Assembly: GCF_001590925.1 (NCBI RefSeq)
Contig: NZ_BCTU01000024.1
Span: forward strand, 62,001-126,000
Reading direction: 5' to 3'
DNA: 64,000 nt
Source: Serratia plymuthica NBRC 102599
Lineage (GTDB): Bacteria > Pseudomonadota > Gammaproteobacteria > Enterobacterales > Enterobacteriaceae
Both the position numbers and the translations under genes were made by a program. Numbering within the stretch: position 1 is the first letter of the stretch; each line of letters begins with the position of its first letter. The notes beneath the pieces were generated by a model. It did not search any database. It saw only the letters and a list, made by a program, of their open reading frames with translations, and was not told the origin of the DNA. This document shows, in pieces, positions 1 through 9,505 of the stretch.

Positions 1-40
1 TAAACGCTCCTGAAAAAAATAACGTCAGCGCAACGGGCAA

Positions 41-60
41 AAAGAGGTCTGACCTGATGA
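41..60. promoter_or_regulatory. Candidate FadR operator near left edge
   Basis: The sequence GAGGTCTGACCTGATGA resembles the FadR operator core (TGGTCYGACCTGTT type). In E. coli the gene to the left of yfcZ is fadI, read leftward and controlled by FadR, so this would be the fadI promoter region; fadI itself is outside the window. No gene is seen in 1-193. The assignment rests on motif similarity and synteny only. Confidence 0.4.
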
Positions 61-193
61 GGTCATTGTTAACCAAATGTTTACATTTGGCAAACCGCCA
101 GAAGTGAAAACTGAGAGCAGGAGCAACTTTCTATTGGGGGGAAAGCGGCGAGGCAGCGGCGCTGGGTTTACCCCGCACCGTTTTGGGCGGGAA

Positions 194-490
194 TTAACGC
201 AGGCCGAGCTGGAAAATCAGTGTTTCCGCCTGGCAGGCAAAGGTGAAGTCCGCAGTGAGTTGCACACCACCGTCAACCGGTTTAATGCTACTGCTGATGT
301 CACAAGGGTCAGACTCCACGCCACGGGCTTTTTCCGTCAGCGCAGCCAGCGTTTTCTCGGCATCTGGTTGATTGGCAAACACCTGGCTGTAGGATGCAGT
401 GCAATCGGTGTTGTCCATCACGGTACCGACATCGACACAGCAACAAGCTGCAGTTTCTTGGGCGCTGCATTTATTAATTGCATCGGACAT
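194..490 (-). CDS. yfcZ: YfcZ/YiiS family (DUF406) small protein
   Basis: A 98-residue soluble protein of the DUF406 (YfcZ/YiiS) family; the biochemical role of this family is not known. It is cysteine-rich near the N-terminus (an ACCCVDVGTV stretch) and has a second pair of Cys in the middle and near the end, with no signal peptide or membrane segment. The length matches E. coli YfcZ, which also sits divergently beside fadL, so synteny and sequence agree. The start ATG at 490 is preceded on its strand by a purine-rich GAGGAG site (CCTGAGGAGAATTA). An overlapping plus-strand open frame (77-496) is a shadow. Confidence 0.85.
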   Translation of the reverse strand: MSDAINKCSAQETAACCCVDVGTVMDNTDCTASYSQVFANQPDAEKTLAALTEKARGVESDPCDISSSIKPVDGGVQLTADFTFACQAETLIFQLGLR

Positions 491-767
491 GATTAATTCT
501 CCTCAGGGACCGCCATTACGCGAGTCCAAACTGCCATTAACTTTCTGGCGCAAAGACGCAAGATTCTGCGTTTATTTTACCCCGCAGCGAAACCCATCGC
601 TAGCACTTACTTTTTATAGGTGTTTTAAGTGATGGAAATCACAAATAAAAATCGTCGTCTGCTAAGGAATGGTAAGAGATTTGTTATGCATTGCTGGTTT
701 TTTGTTAAGCAGATCTCTTTTTTGATACCAATATTGAAATATCTCAAAAACAAAGTTGCAACATCCT

Positions 768-810
768 AACAGGTCGGACCTATAATTCAGCCACTGGTCT
801 GATTTGTCTG
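768..810 (+). promoter_or_regulatory. fadL promoter with two FadR-like sites
   Basis: Two tandem FadR-like sites, AACAGGTCGGACCTATAA (768-785) and CACTGGTCTGATTTGTC (792-808), flank or overlap a TATAAT -10 element at 781-786. E. coli fadL has two FadR sites in nearly the same arrangement and wording, so repression by FadR relieved by long-chain acyl-CoA is the likely control. The rest of the 491-895 gap is AT-rich upstream DNA with no gene seen; the leader from 811 to 895 is untranslated. Confidence 0.75.
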
Positions 811-895
811 AATGATAACGGACCCTACAATCCCGCGCTCCTTGTTACCTTGTGTAACATAGTTTAAATAATAAACACATAATGAGGTTTTGGTC

Positions 896-2173
896 ATGAG
901 CCAGAAAAACCTATTTACTAAATCAGCTCTCGCAGCTGCAGTGGCAATTATTTCTTCAAACGTGTCTGCCGCAGGATTCCAGCTGAATGAGTTCTCATCA
1001 GCGGGTTTAGGACGTTCGTATTCTGGTGAAGGCGCCATCGCGGATACTGCAGCATCCGCCAGCCGCAACCCGGCCCTTTTGATGATGTACACCCGACCAG
1101 AATTCTCGATCGGTGCGGTATTTATCGATCCGGATGTGGACATCACCGGCAAGTCCCCTTCAGGCGCCAGCCTGGATTCCAAAAACATCGCGCCAACCGC
1201 CTGGGTGCCGAACCTGCACTATGTTCACCCGATTAACGATCAATTCGCCGTGGGCGGCTCGGTCACCAGCAACTTTGGTCTGGCCACCGAATTCAACGAC
1301 GGTTACACCGCGGGCGCTTACGGCGGCAAAACCGACCTGACCACGGTGAACCTCAATCTGAGCGGCGCCTATCGCCTGAACCAGCACTTCAGCTTCGGTC
1401 TGGGCTTTGACGCGGTTTACGCTAAAGCCAAACTTGAGCGTTATGCAGGCGAAAGCGGTGCAGCCCTCGGCATGCCCGCTGATACTCAAATCTCCCACCT
1501 GAAGGGTGACGAATGGGGCTACGGCTGGAACGCCGGCATCCTGTATGAAGTGGACGAAAACAACCGCTATGGCTTAACTTACCGCTCAGAAGTGAAAGTT
1601 GACTTCGACGGCGACTACAAAAGTAGCATCCCATCTCGTCTGAACCCATTGCAGGGCAGAACCGGTCTGCCATGGGGTACTGATGGCAACACCATTCCAG
1701 GCTCGCTGACCCTGAACCTGCCGGAAATGTGGGAAATCTCGGGCTACAACAAAGTGGCACCGCAGTGGGCTGTCCACTACAGCCTGGCTTATACCAGCTG
1801 GAGCCAGTTCCAGGAGCTGAAAGCCACCGGCAACAACGGGCAGACGCTGTTCGAGAAGCATGAAGGCTTCAGAGACGCCTACCGCATCGCGCTGGGTACC
1901 ACCTACTTCTACGACGACAACTGGACCTTCCGTACCGGTGTCGCGTTCGATGACAGCCCGGTGCCTGCCCAGAATCGCTCTATCTCGATCCCGGATCAGG
2001 ACCGTATGTGGATCAGCGCCGGTACCAGCTACGCGTTCAACAAAGACGCGTCGGTCGACGTCGGTGTTTCCTACATGCACGGCCAAAAAGTCACCATCAA
2101 AGAAGGTCCATACACCTTCAATTCGGTGGGCAAGGCCTGGTTGTACGGCGCCAACTTCAACTACCGCTTCTAA
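896..2173 (+). CDS. fadL: Long-chain fatty acid outer membrane transporter FadL
   Basis: FadL is the outer-membrane beta-barrel through which long-chain fatty acids enter the cell; it is also a phage T2 receptor in E. coli. This 425-residue protein has a signal peptide of about 25 residues ending SNVSA, a mature N-terminus AGFQLNE, the family's SRNPALL motif of the plug/hatch region about residues 55-61, and a C-terminal aromatic residue (NYRF) as expected for BAM substrates. The ATG at 896 is preferred over an in-frame TTG at 890 because TGAGG lies 8 bases upstream of it. Two FadR-like sites upstream and a strong hairpin downstream frame it as a single-gene unit, divergent from yfcZ as in E. 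coli. Confidence 0.95.
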   Translation: MSQKNLFTKSALAAAVAIISSNVSAAGFQLNEFSSAGLGRSYSGEGAIADTAASASRNPALLMMYTRPEFSIGAVFIDPDVDITGKSPSGASLDSKNIAPTAWVPNLHYVHPINDQFAVGGSVTSNFGLATEFNDGYTAGAYGGKTDLTTVNLNLSGAYRLNQHFSFGLGFDAVYAKAKLERYAGESGAALGMPADTQISHLKGDEWGYGWNAGILYEVDENNRYGLTYRSEVKVDFDGDYKSSIPSRLNPLQGRTGLPWGTDGNTIPGSLTLNLPEMWEISGYNKVAPQWAVHYSLAYTSWSQFQELKATGNNGQTLFEKHEGFRDAYRIALGTTYFYDDNWTFRTGVAFDDSPVPAQNRSISIPDQDRMWISAGTSYAFNKDASVDVGVSYMHGQKVTIKEGPYTFNSVGKAWLYGANFNYRF

Positions 2174-2194
2174 GCGGTCGTTCAAAACGCTTAA

Positions 2195-2216
2195 GCGCCC
2201 TGCGGGGCGCTTTTTT
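2195..2216 (+). terminator. Rho-independent terminator of fadL
   Basis: A GCGCCC/GGGGCGC stem with a short TGC loop is followed by six T residues, 22 bases after the fadL stop. Confidence 0.8.
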
Positions 2217-2232
2217 GTTGCCGTTTTATAAC

Positions 2233-2258
2233 AAAAAACCCGCCTGGCGGCGGGTTTT
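2233..2258 (-). terminator. Rho-independent terminator of mlaA
   Basis: AACCCGCC pairs with GGCGGGTT. Read on the minus strand the hairpin is followed by a run of T residues (AAAAAA on the plus strand), so it ends the leftward mlaA transcript; it may also back up the fadL terminator. Confidence 0.7.
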
Positions 2259-2278
2259 CATACTCTCTTGGCGAGGAA

Positions 2279-3040
2279 TTATTTCGCTGAATCGATTTCG
2301 TCCAGATCGCCCTGGATCGCCTTGGCGTTCGGGTTTTCTTCCGCCTTCAGTGAACCGCCGCTCGCGAGGAAGTCATGACGCTGGAAGTAGGCTTCACGCA
2401 CCATTACGTAAGGATCGGAAGAGTTATGCAGCAGCCCGTCGGAATCCAGCAGTTGGGCGCGGGTTTCAATCCCCTCAACCACCCATTTACCCGCCGACAT
2501 CCAGAAGGTCAGGTAGCTCAGCACCGGATAGACCGTATCCGCCCAATCGCCGCCATCTTCACGCAGGGTGAAGCTGCCATAGGCAGGTAACATCACATAA
2601 GGGCCGTAGCCGACATTGTAATGCCCCAGCGTGCTGCCGAAACGGTTCGGTTCTTCGCGCGCCAGTTTCGGGTTCGCCATCCCCGCCACGTCGATCAGAC
2701 CACCCATCCCCAGCAGGGTGTTAAGGAAGAAACGGTTGAAGTGAATCATCCCGCGATACGGGTCGCCCTTCAGGAAGGCGTTGACCATGCTGGCCGGCTC
2801 TTCCAGGTTCGACGTGAAGTTGCTTAAACCGTTACGCGCCGGCATGGGCACATAGTCGCGCCAGGCCACGGCCACCGGGCGCAATACGTACGGATCCAGG
2901 ACGTTATAGTTAAAGTCGAACATCGTCCGGTTAAATCCTTCCAGAGGATCGGATCGCCCTTGTGGTTCATCTTGCGGCGCGCTGGCACAGCCCACCAATA
3001 GCACAGTTGCGAAAGCCAGCCCAGTCAGGCGAAAGTTCAT
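2279..3040 (-). CDS. mlaA: Outer membrane lipid asymmetry lipoprotein MlaA (VacJ)
   Basis: MlaA is the outer-membrane component of the Mla system. It removes mislocalised phospholipids from the outer leaflet and passes them to periplasmic MlaC. The 253-residue protein starts at MNFRLTG, has a lipoprotein signal with the lipobox LVGC (Cys18), and then the conserved family core with the signature DPLEGFNRTMFDFN and the LGMGGLIDVAG region. I place the start at 3040 rather than at an upstream in-frame Met (3052) because the lipoprotein signal begins there and the length then matches E. coli MlaA (251). It sits between fadL (convergent) and the ccm operon, ending 36 bases before the ccmI stop, with its own terminator at 2233-2258. 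Confidence 0.93.
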   Translation of the reverse strand: MNFRLTGLAFATVLLVGCASAPQDEPQGRSDPLEGFNRTMFDFNYNVLDPYVLRPVAVAWRDYVPMPARNGLSNFTSNLEEPASMVNAFLKGDPYRGMIHFNRFFLNTLLGMGGLIDVAGMANPKLAREEPNRFGSTLGHYNVGYGPYVMLPAYGSFTLREDGGDWADTVYPVLSYLTFWMSAGKWVVEGIETRAQLLDSDGLLHNSSDPYVMVREAYFQRHDFLASGGSLKAEENPNAKAIQGDLDEIDSAK

Positions 3041-3075
3041 ATTTTTCTCCATGAAAATACGTTCGGTCTTTTTAT

Positions 3076-4287
3076 TCAGGGAACCTGCTTGTTAATCTGA
3101 ACGCTAACCTGCTCTTTACCGCTGAAATTCTGCAGCTCACTCTCACCAAACCAGTCGCCCGCCTGCGGCGTGGCCAGACCGTCGTGAGAAATCCGTACCC
3201 GCACCTTCACCTGATGCAGCGCCGAAAGCAGGCGTTCAGGCATCATGGCGTTGCTGTCATCCAAAGAGAATGACAGTGGGAAACGGCTTAAGGGCAGTTG
3301 TTTTACCGCAACAGGCACCGGGTTGGCACCATCGGTCACCGAAATGACCAGCGTCCCCTGCTGTGGTAAAGCGTTAGTCGCCTCGGGCGATAACGTCACG
3401 TTTACATTCAGTTTAACAGTTTCTTCGCCCGCCTGTGATTTTGCTTGTGCAATACTGCGCTTTAACACCTCGGTGCGCTGATCGTTGTCCGGCAGCAGTT
3501 TCAACATCACCTGCCAGGCGCCGATCGCCTGTTTGAAATCACCCTGTTCGAAGGCATTGAACGCCAGCAAGCTCAAGACGCGCAGATTGGTATGATCGTC
3601 GGCGATCATCTTGCGCAGCATCTGCGTGGCTTGCTTGTTATCCTCCGGATCGTTGGATCGCGTCAACACTTCCGCATAGCCGAGGCGCACTTCCAGATTA
3701 TTCGGATCCAATTGATAAGCATGAGCAAATGCCTGCGTCGCCGTTGTGGCGTTATTCAGCGCCATGCCGACGCGGCCCAGCATCATCCAGTCGTTGATGT
3801 TGCGATCGTCTTGTTGGAGTGCGGTGCGCAGCCCCAGCCCAAGGCGAGCAATCTCTTCCATGCTCAGCGGCTGAGCACGCTCATTGGCGACGCGCGCACG
3901 CAACTCCGGCATTTGGGCTTGCACCTGCTGCCAGTCCATCACCTGCGCCAACCCACCGGTTTTCAGATAGAACCCCAGGGTGACCACCACCAGCAGCAAC
4001 ACGCCAGGCACCAGCGCCCAACGGGTGATCGGTTTCGTCTGCACATCTTGTTGGCCGGGAATGTCGTTCAGCAGGTTCTGTTGCAGTTCTTTTACCAGCA
4101 CCGGGCGCTCGGCAACCACGCCCTGCGCTTCATCCTGCTCCAGCTCGTGCAGGCGATCCTGATAAAGCGCCTTATTCAATGCGTCGCGGCTGGTAGCCGC
4201 GCCCTGCTTGCCCTGGCGCATCGCAGGCACCACCAGCAGCGCCGCAGCGCCGGCCAACAGCACAATAATAATCAGCCAAAAAGCCAT
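3076..4287 (-). CDS. ccmI: Cytochrome c maturation protein CcmI
   Basis: CcmI is an inner-membrane chaperone that binds the C-terminus of apocytochrome c and presents it to the CcmF/CcmH haem ligation complex. The 403-residue protein has two membrane helices (about 1-22 and 95-115), a cytoplasmic loop between them rich in Glu/Gln and Arg, a TPR region (about 150-290) and a C-terminal periplasmic beta domain. In E. coli this region is fused to CcmH as one long protein; here it is a separate gene whose ATG overlaps the ccmH stop by one base (4287), so the pair is translationally coupled. It is the last gene of the leftward ccm operon. Confidence 0.9.
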   Translation of the reverse strand: MAFWLIIIVLLAGAAALLVVPAMRQGKQGAATSRDALNKALYQDRLHELEQDEAQGVVAERPVLVKELQQNLLNDIPGQQDVQTKPITRWALVPGVLLLVVVTLGFYLKTGGLAQVMDWQQVQAQMPELRARVANERAQPLSMEEIARLGLGLRTALQQDDRNINDWMMLGRVGMALNNATTATQAFAHAYQLDPNNLEVRLGYAEVLTRSNDPEDNKQATQMLRKMIADDHTNLRVLSLLAFNAFEQGDFKQAIGAWQVMLKLLPDNDQRTEVLKRSIAQAKSQAGEETVKLNVNVTLSPEATNALPQQGTLVISVTDGANPVPVAVKQLPLSRFPLSFSLDDSNAMMPERLLSALHQVKVRVRISHDGLATPQAGDWFGESELQNFSGKEQVSVQINKQVP

Positions 4288-4754
4288 TAGGGTTTCTTCC
4301 TGTCAGTCTCTTTCAGCAGCGCCGCCAAGCGCTGTTGCTCCTGTTCGGAGAATTCATCGTTAGCAGCGCCGGCACGGCGGCGGCGAGTGCGCAGTATCAC
4401 CACCGCACCGCCGATCAGCACAAACAGCAACGGGCCAACCCACAGGATCAGCGTCGCCGGGGTCACCGGCGGTTCATAGGTGACGAAATTGCCGTAGCGC
4501 GCCACCATATAATCAATGATCTGCTGTTTGTTCTGCCCCTGCATCATCAGCTCGTACACCTTGGTGCGCATGTCTGCGGCGATGATGGCGTTGGAATCGG
4601 CGATACTGTTGTTCTGGCATTTCGGGCAGCGCAGCTGTTCGGTCAGCTCACGGTATTGCTGTTCCTGCTCAACCGAGTTGAATTTATAGGTATCGATAGC
4701 CGCCGCCGCGCTCCAGCTCAGCAATGCGGCAAACATCAGGGCAATCAGCCTCAT
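4287..4754 (-). CDS. ccmH: Cytochrome c maturation thioredoxin-like CcmH
   Basis: CcmH is the periplasmic, membrane-anchored thiol oxidoreductase that keeps the CXXCH motif of apocytochrome c reduced for haem attachment. The 155-residue protein has a signal peptide (about 1-19), the family motif LRCPKCQNNSI (about residues 42-52) with the active Cys pair, and one C-terminal membrane helix (about 103-123, ILWVGPLLFVLIGGAVVIL), followed by a short charged tail. It is short because the CcmI part is a separate downstream gene. Its start overlaps the ccmG stop by four bases (4751-4754), consistent with coupled translation. Confidence 0.92.
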   Translation of the reverse strand: MRLIALMFAALLSWSAAAAIDTYKFNSVEQEQQYRELTEQLRCPKCQNNSIADSNAIIAADMRTKVYELMMQGQNKQQIIDYMVARYGNFVTYEPPVTPATLILWVGPLLFVLIGGAVVILRTRRRRAGAANDEFSEQEQQRLAALLKETDRKKP

Positions 4755-5302
4755 GCTTCACCCCCGTACTTTTTGTACAGCGGCAACACTTCCTGCTGCC
4801 AGACACGCTCGTTCATATCCCCGGCATGGCGGTAACGAATAATGCCCTGCCCGTCGATCAGGAACGTCTCCGGCGCGCCATACACGCCAAGATCCAATCC
4901 CAGCATGCCATCGCCGTCATACAGGCTGAGCGCATAGGGATTGCCCAATGAATTCAGCCAGGTGACCGCTTTGCTGCGGTCGTCCTTATAGTTCAGCCCC
5001 ACCACGCGAATGCCGCGCGCAGCCAGGGTATTGAGGTATTGATGCTCGGCACGGCAGGTTGGGCACCAGGTCGCCCAAACGTTCAACAACATCGGCTTGC
5101 CGGTACGCAGCACCGCCTGATCGAACGTTTTTCCGGGTTGGTCGAGCGACTCCAGCTTAAAAGTCGGCACCGGTTTGCCGATCAGCGCAGACTCCAGCAT
5201 AGTCGGATCCTCGCCGCCGGCATTGCGCGTCAATTGCACCATAAAGGCCGCCACCAGCAACAGGAACAGGATTAACGGGATAAACAGTAACTTACGGTTC
5301 AT
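4751..5302 (-). CDS. ccmG: Thiol:disulfide interchange protein CcmG (DsbE)
   Basis: CcmG is a membrane-anchored periplasmic thioredoxin that receives electrons from DsbD and reduces apocytochrome c or CcmH before haem ligation. The 183-residue protein has an N-terminal signal anchor (about 5-23), a thioredoxin fold, and the active site WATWCPTCRAEH (about residues 76-87), the WCPTC form typical of DsbE/CcmG. Later come the cis-Pro region and the GAPETFLIDG stretch. It overlaps ccmF upstream by four bases (5299-5302) and ccmH downstream by four bases. Length and motif match the family well. Confidence 0.94.
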   Translation of the reverse strand: MNRKLLFIPLILFLLLVAAFMVQLTRNAGGEDPTMLESALIGKPVPTFKLESLDQPGKTFDQAVLRTGKPMLLNVWATWCPTCRAEHQYLNTLAARGIRVVGLNYKDDRSKAVTWLNSLGNPYALSLYDGDGMLGLDLGVYGAPETFLIDGQGIIRYRHAGDMNERVWQQEVLPLYKKYGGEA

Positions 5303-7269
5303 GCCTGCTCCTCCAGCTTGCCTTCACGCTTGAGTTTTTTGTTCATCCGATAGCGCGGATCGAGAATGCACAAGATGCCGCCAATCGCCATAAATACCCC
5401 GCCGAACCAGATCCAGCGCACGAAGGGTTTGTAATACAGCCGCACCGCCCAGGAGCCGTCGTCCAGTTCCTCCCCCAGCGCCGCATACAGATCGCGGCTG
5501 AAACCGCCGTCGATAGCCGCTTCGGTCATCATGCTGCGTGCCACGCTGTAGTAACGTTTCTCCGCGTGCAGCGTGGCTTCCGGCTTGCCGTTGCGCGTGA
5601 CGTCGATAATACCGACGCCGCCGCTGTAGTTAGGGCCGCGAATATCGTGCACGTCGCGGAACACAAAGTGGTAGCTGTGAATGTCCACGCTGTCGCCGGC
5701 CTTCATGCGCACATCGCGTTCCACGCTGTAGTTTTGGCTGAACGCAATGCCGATCACCGTCACCGCGACCCCGAGGTGGCCCAACACCATGCCCCAGTGG
5801 CTGCGGGAAAGGTGGCTCAGGCCGCGCCAGAAACCGTGGCGATGGGTAGCGCGCTCATGCAACTCCATCAGCGTCAGAATAATCACCCACACCGCCATGA
5901 TCAGCCCGACCACCGTCATGCCGGCAATGCTGTCTTGTAACAGCCACGGCAGCAGGATCGACAGCACCAGCGTGATCGCCAGCGCCACGCTCAAGCGGCG
6001 CCACAGCTTGGTCGGTTCATCGCGACGCCAGCGCACCAGCGGGCCGATGCCCATCAGCAGCGCCATCGGCGCCATCAGCCAGGTGAACATGGTATTGAAG
6101 AAGGGTTCGCCGATAGAAATGCTGCCCAGGCCCAGCTGTTTGTGCACCAGCGGCAGCAACGTGCCCAGCAGCACAACCAGCATGGCGGCAATCAACAGCA
6201 CGTTGTTGCCCAGCAGGAAGGTTTCGCGCGAGAAGGTTTCATGCTGCACCCGGCTGCGTACCTGCCCGCCCTTGACCGCGTAAAGCAGCAGGGAACCGCC
6301 GATCACGATCACCAGATAGGCGAGGATAAACATGCCGCGCGCCGGGTCGGAAGCAAAAGAGTGTACCGAAACCAGCACACCGGAACGCACCAGGAAGGTG
6401 CCCAGCAGGCACAGCGAGAAGGCGGTAATGGCCAGCAGCACCGTCCAGGCCTTGAAGGTGCCGCGTTTTTCGGTCACCGCCAGCGAGTGCATCAGCGCCG
6501 TACCGGCCAGCCAAGGCATAAAGGACGCGTTTTCCACCGGATCCCAGAACCACCAGCCGCCCCAACCCAGTTCGTAATAGGCCCAGGCGGAACCCAGCAC
6601 GATCCCCATAGTGAGGAACACCCAGGCCGCCGTGGTCCAGGGCCGCGACCAGCGCGCCCAGGCGGTATCCAGCCGGCCGGCCATCAGTGAGGCGATGGCG
6701 AAGGCAAACGCCACCGAGAAGCCGACATACCCCATGTACAACAGTGGCGGATGGAAGATCAGGCCGATATCCTGCAGCAGCGGATTGAGGTCACTGCCGT
6801 CGATCGGGAAGTTCGGCAGCGTGCGTGTGAACGGGTTGGAGGTCATGATGATAAACAGCAGGAAGCCTGCGGTGATCATGCCCATCACCGACAGCACGCG
6901 CGCCACCGCATCCTGCGGCATTGAACGGCTGCACAGCGCCACCGCCAATGACCAGCAACTGAGCAACAGTACCCACAGCAGCAGCGATCCCTCATGCGCG
7001 CCCCAGGTGGCGGCGATGCGGTAATACACCGGCAGTTGGCTGTTGGAGTTGGCGGCCACATAGGCCACGGTAAAATCATTCACGACAAAGGCGTGCACCA
7101 GGCAGATGAACGCCAGTGCAATGGCGGCGAACATGCCGTAGGTCAGCGGGCGCGCCACCGCCATCATGCGATTATCCTGACGCGCCGCGCCCCACTGTGG
7201 ATAAATGCTCAGCAGCAGCGAAATCGCCAATGCCAGGCACAGCAGAAAACTTCCCGTTTCCGGCATCAT
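5299..7269 (-). CDS. ccmF: Haem lyase subunit CcmF
   Basis: CcmF is the large polytopic inner-membrane protein that takes haem from holo-CcmE and attaches it to apocytochrome c. The 656-residue protein has many membrane helices and the tryptophan-rich WWD domain ([19 protein letters not shown], about residues 235-253) that binds haem, with conserved His residues around it. The C-terminal third forms the large periplasmic domain ([14 protein letters not shown] region) followed by a last helix and a basic tail. Its length equals that expected for enterobacterial CcmF. It overlaps ccmE and ccmG by four bases each, in the usual operon order. Confidence 0.95.
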   Translation of the reverse strand: MMPETGSFLLCLALAISLLLSIYPQWGAARQDNRMMAVARPLTYGMFAAIALAFICLVHAFVVNDFTVAYVAANSNSQLPVYYRIAATWGAHEGSLLLWVLLLSCWSLAVALCSRSMPQDAVARVLSVMGMITAGFLLFIIMTSNPFTRTLPNFPIDGSDLNPLLQDIGLIFHPPLLYMGYVGFSVAFAFAIASLMAGRLDTAWARWSRPWTTAAWVFLTMGIVLGSAWAYYELGWGGWWFWDPVENASFMPWLAGTALMHSLAVTEKRGTFKAWTVLLAITAFSLCLLGTFLVRSGVLVSVHSFASDPARGMFILAYLVIVIGGSLLLYAVKGGQVRSRVQHETFSRETFLLGNNVLLIAAMLVVLLGTLLPLVHKQLGLGSISIGEPFFNTMFTWLMAPMALLMGIGPLVRWRRDEPTKLWRRLSVALAITLVLSILLPWLLQDSIAGMTVVGLIMAVWVIILTLMELHERATHRHGFWRGLSHLSRSHWGMVLGHLGVAVTVIGIAFSQNYSVERDVRMKAGDSVDIHSYHFVFRDVHDIRGPNYSGGVGIIDVTRNGKPEATLHAEKRYYSVARSMMTEAAIDGGFSRDLYAALGEELDDGSWAVRLYYKPFVRWIWFGGVFMAIGGILCILDPRYRMNKKLKREGKLEEQA

Positions 7270-7760
7270 GACTTGCCGCCCTCATTTTGCGGGGCGGTGT
7301 AGGCCGAAGCCGGCCCCTTATGGTTTTCTTTCATTGCGTCTGCCACTTCCGGCGGGGTGTATTTTTCATCGTGTTTCGCCAGCACTTCACGCGCGTTGAC
7401 CACGTTGCCTTCGCCCAGCACGCCTTGCGCCACCACGCCCTGCCCTTCACGGAACAGATCCGGCAGAATGCCGGTATAGGTGACATCAATCACGCCGCGC
7501 GCATCATAAATCTTGAAGTTGACCTGCAGCGTTTTCTGATCGCGCTTCACCGAGCCGGGCATCACCATGCCGCCAATGCGCAGGCGTTGGCCCACCTCCG
7601 GTTTTTCGTGATCCTCCCCCTTGCCCTGCAGAATTTCACTCGGGGTATAAAACAGATCGATGTTGGAGCGCAGCGCGTACAGCGTCAGGGTAGCAGTCAG
7701 CGCCACGCCGATCAGCACGACAATCGCCAGATACAGGCGGCTTTTACGACGTGGATTCAC
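7266..7760 (-). CDS. ccmE: Haem chaperone CcmE
   Basis: CcmE is the periplasmic haem chaperone; it binds haem covalently through a His and hands it to CcmF. The 164-residue protein has an N-terminal signal anchor (about 8-29, [20 protein letters not shown]), an OB-fold beta-barrel, and near the C-terminus the haem-binding motif [12 protein letters not shown] (about residues 127-138), with His130 and Tyr134. The start is GTG at 7760, which overlaps the ccmD stop (GTGA). The C-terminal tail after PPE is flexible and divergent, as usual for this family. Confidence 0.94.
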   Translation of the reverse strand: MNPRRKSRLYLAIVVLIGVALTATLTLYALRSNIDLFYTPSEILQGKGEDHEKPEVGQRLRIGGMVMPGSVKRDQKTLQVNFKIYDARGVIDVTYTGILPDLFREGQGVVAQGVLGEGNVVNAREVLAKHDEKYTPPEVADAMKENHKGPASAYTAPQNEGGKS

Positions 7761-7993
7761 AATGATTTCTCCCGCGGATCAGCGGATTTTTGTTTCGACT
7801 GCTGCGACTGACGAATGCGTCGTTCGCGCGCCTGACGACGGCTGACTTCATCCAGCAGTTGCCTGCGCTGCCAGCAGGTGTGAGCCACCAGGCCCAGCAA
7901 CGACAACAGCGTGACGGCCACCGCCAGCCAAACGTAAAAGGCGTAGCCGCCCATGGCGAAAAACGCCGACCAGGAGGTAAATGCGGCATTCAT
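7757..7993 (-). CDS. ccmD: Haem exporter accessory protein CcmD
   Basis: CcmD is a small membrane protein that stabilises the CcmABC-CcmE complex and helps release holo-CcmE. This 78-residue protein has one membrane helix (about 16-38, [23 protein letters not shown]) and a strongly basic cytoplasmic tail with many Arg/Gln, typical of CcmD. The open frame extends further upstream, but the true start is the ATG at 7993, which overlaps the ccmC stop (ATGA) and gives the family's [22 protein letters not shown]-like beginning (split here: [12 protein letters not shown], then AMGGYAF). Confidence 0.9.
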   Translation of the reverse strand: MNAAFTSWSAFFAMGGYAFYVWLAVAVTLLSLLGLVAHTCWQRRQLLDEVSRRQARERRIRQSQQSKQKSADPREKSL

Positions 7994-8736
7994 GGTTGGC
8001 GCTCCTTGTTGACCAGCCCGGCAACCCACGGGCGCTGACGCTCCTGGGCCAGGATCAGATTGCGCAACCGCATCAGGGTCAGCGTAATGAAGAACAGCAG
8101 ATAGCCGAGGATCGCCCAACGCAGCGGGGTGCGCATGCTTGGCGCGATGCTCTGTTGCATATTGGTGGAACCCTGATGCAGCGTGTTCCACCATTCGACA
8201 GAGAAATGAATAATCGGGATGTTCACCACCCCTACCAGCACCAGAATACCGGCGGCGCGGCCGGCCAGGCGACGGTCTTCAAAGGCGTTATACAGCGCAA
8301 TAATGCCCATATAAAGGAACAGCAGCACCAGTTCAGAGGTCAGACGCGCGTCCCACACCCACCAGGTGCCCCACATAGGTTTGCCCCAGGCGGCCCCCGT
8401 GACCAGCGCGATAAAGGTAAATACCGCGCCGACCGGCGCCATCGCCGCCACCACGGAATCGGACATTTTCATCTGCCACACCAGGCCGATAAACGCCGCC
8501 ACCGCCATCGAAGCGTAGATGCCCATTGACCACATGGCGGCCGGCACGTGGATATACATGATGCGGAAGCTGTCGCCCTGTTGATAATCCTTCGGCGCAA
8601 AACCAAAGCCCCATACCCAGCCGATCGCCAGGCAGAGGGCACCGGCCAGCCCCAACCACGGGACAAAACGGCCGCAGACACGATACAGCCGTTCAGGCTG
8701 GGCGAATTGATGTAACCATTTCCACATTGTCGTCAT
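7990..8736 (-). CDS. ccmC: Haem handling protein CcmC
   Basis: CcmC is an inner-membrane protein that binds haem at its tryptophan-rich periplasmic domain and transfers it to CcmE. The 248-residue protein has six membrane helices and the WWD motif WGTWWVWDARLTSELVLLFL (about residues 125-144), flanked by conserved His residues. The E. coli protein starts MWK; here MTTMWK (8736) and MWK (8727) are both possible starts. An unusual 109-base gap separates it from ccmB, whereas most other ccm genes overlap, so a minor promoter or RNA processing there is possible but not shown. Confidence 0.93.
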   Translation of the reverse strand: MTTMWKWLHQFAQPERLYRVCGRFVPWLGLAGALCLAIGWVWGFGFAPKDYQQGDSFRIMYIHVPAAMWSMGIYASMAVAAFIGLVWQMKMSDSVVAAMAPVGAVFTFIALVTGAAWGKPMWGTWWVWDARLTSELVLLFLYMGIIALYNAFEDRRLAGRAAGILVLVGVVNIPIIHFSVEWWNTLHQGSTNMQQSIAPSMRTPLRWAILGYLLFFITLTLMRLRNLILAQERQRPWVAGLVNKERQP

Positions 8737-8845
8737 TGCTCACGGTAAATGTTTTAAGGTGGCCCCCCTATCGTGGGGCGACGAAAATAGCTTTCGCGGT
8801 GGAACACGCTCTTAACGGCGTTAACCCGCATGTTAATCAGTGATG

Positions 8846-9505
8846 CTAGTGCACGCTCACTCGCAGAGCGGCGGCGGTGGCAAAGGGGGCCAGCGTTATG
8901 CTGCCCGCCAGCATGGCGCCCAGAATCGCCAGATACCCCGCTATCGGCATGCCCATGGAAGCGGCGTCGATAGCGGCGGTGGAAAATATCAGCACCGGAA
9001 TATACAGCGGCAGCACCAGCAGGCTGAGCAGCACGCCTCCTTTGCGTAACCCGACGGTCAGCGCCACACCGATGGCACCGACCAGGCTCAGCGTCGGGGT
9101 GCCCAGCAGCAGCGTAAACGCCACCGCCAGCCAGGTCTGCATATCCAGCGATAGCAGCAGCGCCACCAACGGCGACAGGATTAACAGCGGCAACCCAGTC
9201 ACGACCCAGTGAGCACACACTTTGCCTAACACAGTCATCGGCAGCGGCGTCGGCAACAGAAGCAGTTGCTCCAGCGAGCCATCGAGAAAATCGTCGCGAA
9301 ACAAACGCTCCAGCGACAACAGCGAAGCCAGCAACGCCGCCACCCAGATAATCCCCGGCGCAATGCGCGCCAGCAACTGCGGTTCAGGCCCAATGCCCAA
9401 CGGAAACAGCGTGATAACGATCAGGAAGAACCACAGCGGGTTAACGATTTCCGACCCTTTGCGAAAGGCAATTTTCAGCTCGCGGCGCAATACCGTCAAA
9501 AACAT
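8846..9505 (-). CDS. ccmB: Haem exporter ABC permease CcmB
   Basis: CcmB is the membrane subunit of the CcmABCD ABC-type complex, which releases holo-CcmE from CcmC using ATP. The 219-residue protein has six predicted helices and starts [19 protein letters not shown], a highly conserved CcmB N-terminus; the following WVAALLASLLSLERLFRDDF segment also matches the family. Its ATG overlaps the ccmA stop by one base (9505). The 220-residue length is normal. Confidence 0.94.
   Translation of the reverse strand: MFLTVLRRELKIAFRKGSEIVNPLWFFLIVITLFPLGIGPEPQLLARIAPGIIWVAALLASLLSLERLFRDDFLDGSLEQLLLLPTPLPMTVLGKVCAHWVVTGLPLLILSPLVALLLSLDMQTWLAVAFTLLLGTPTLSLVGAIGVALTVGLRKGGVLLSLLVLPLYIPVLIFSTAAIDAASMGMPIAGYLAILGAMLAGSITLAPFATAAALRVSVH

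Noticed and set aside
77-496. A 139-codon plus-strand frame over yfcZ
   Set aside because: yfcZ on the other strand has the family sequence and the E. coli gene order.
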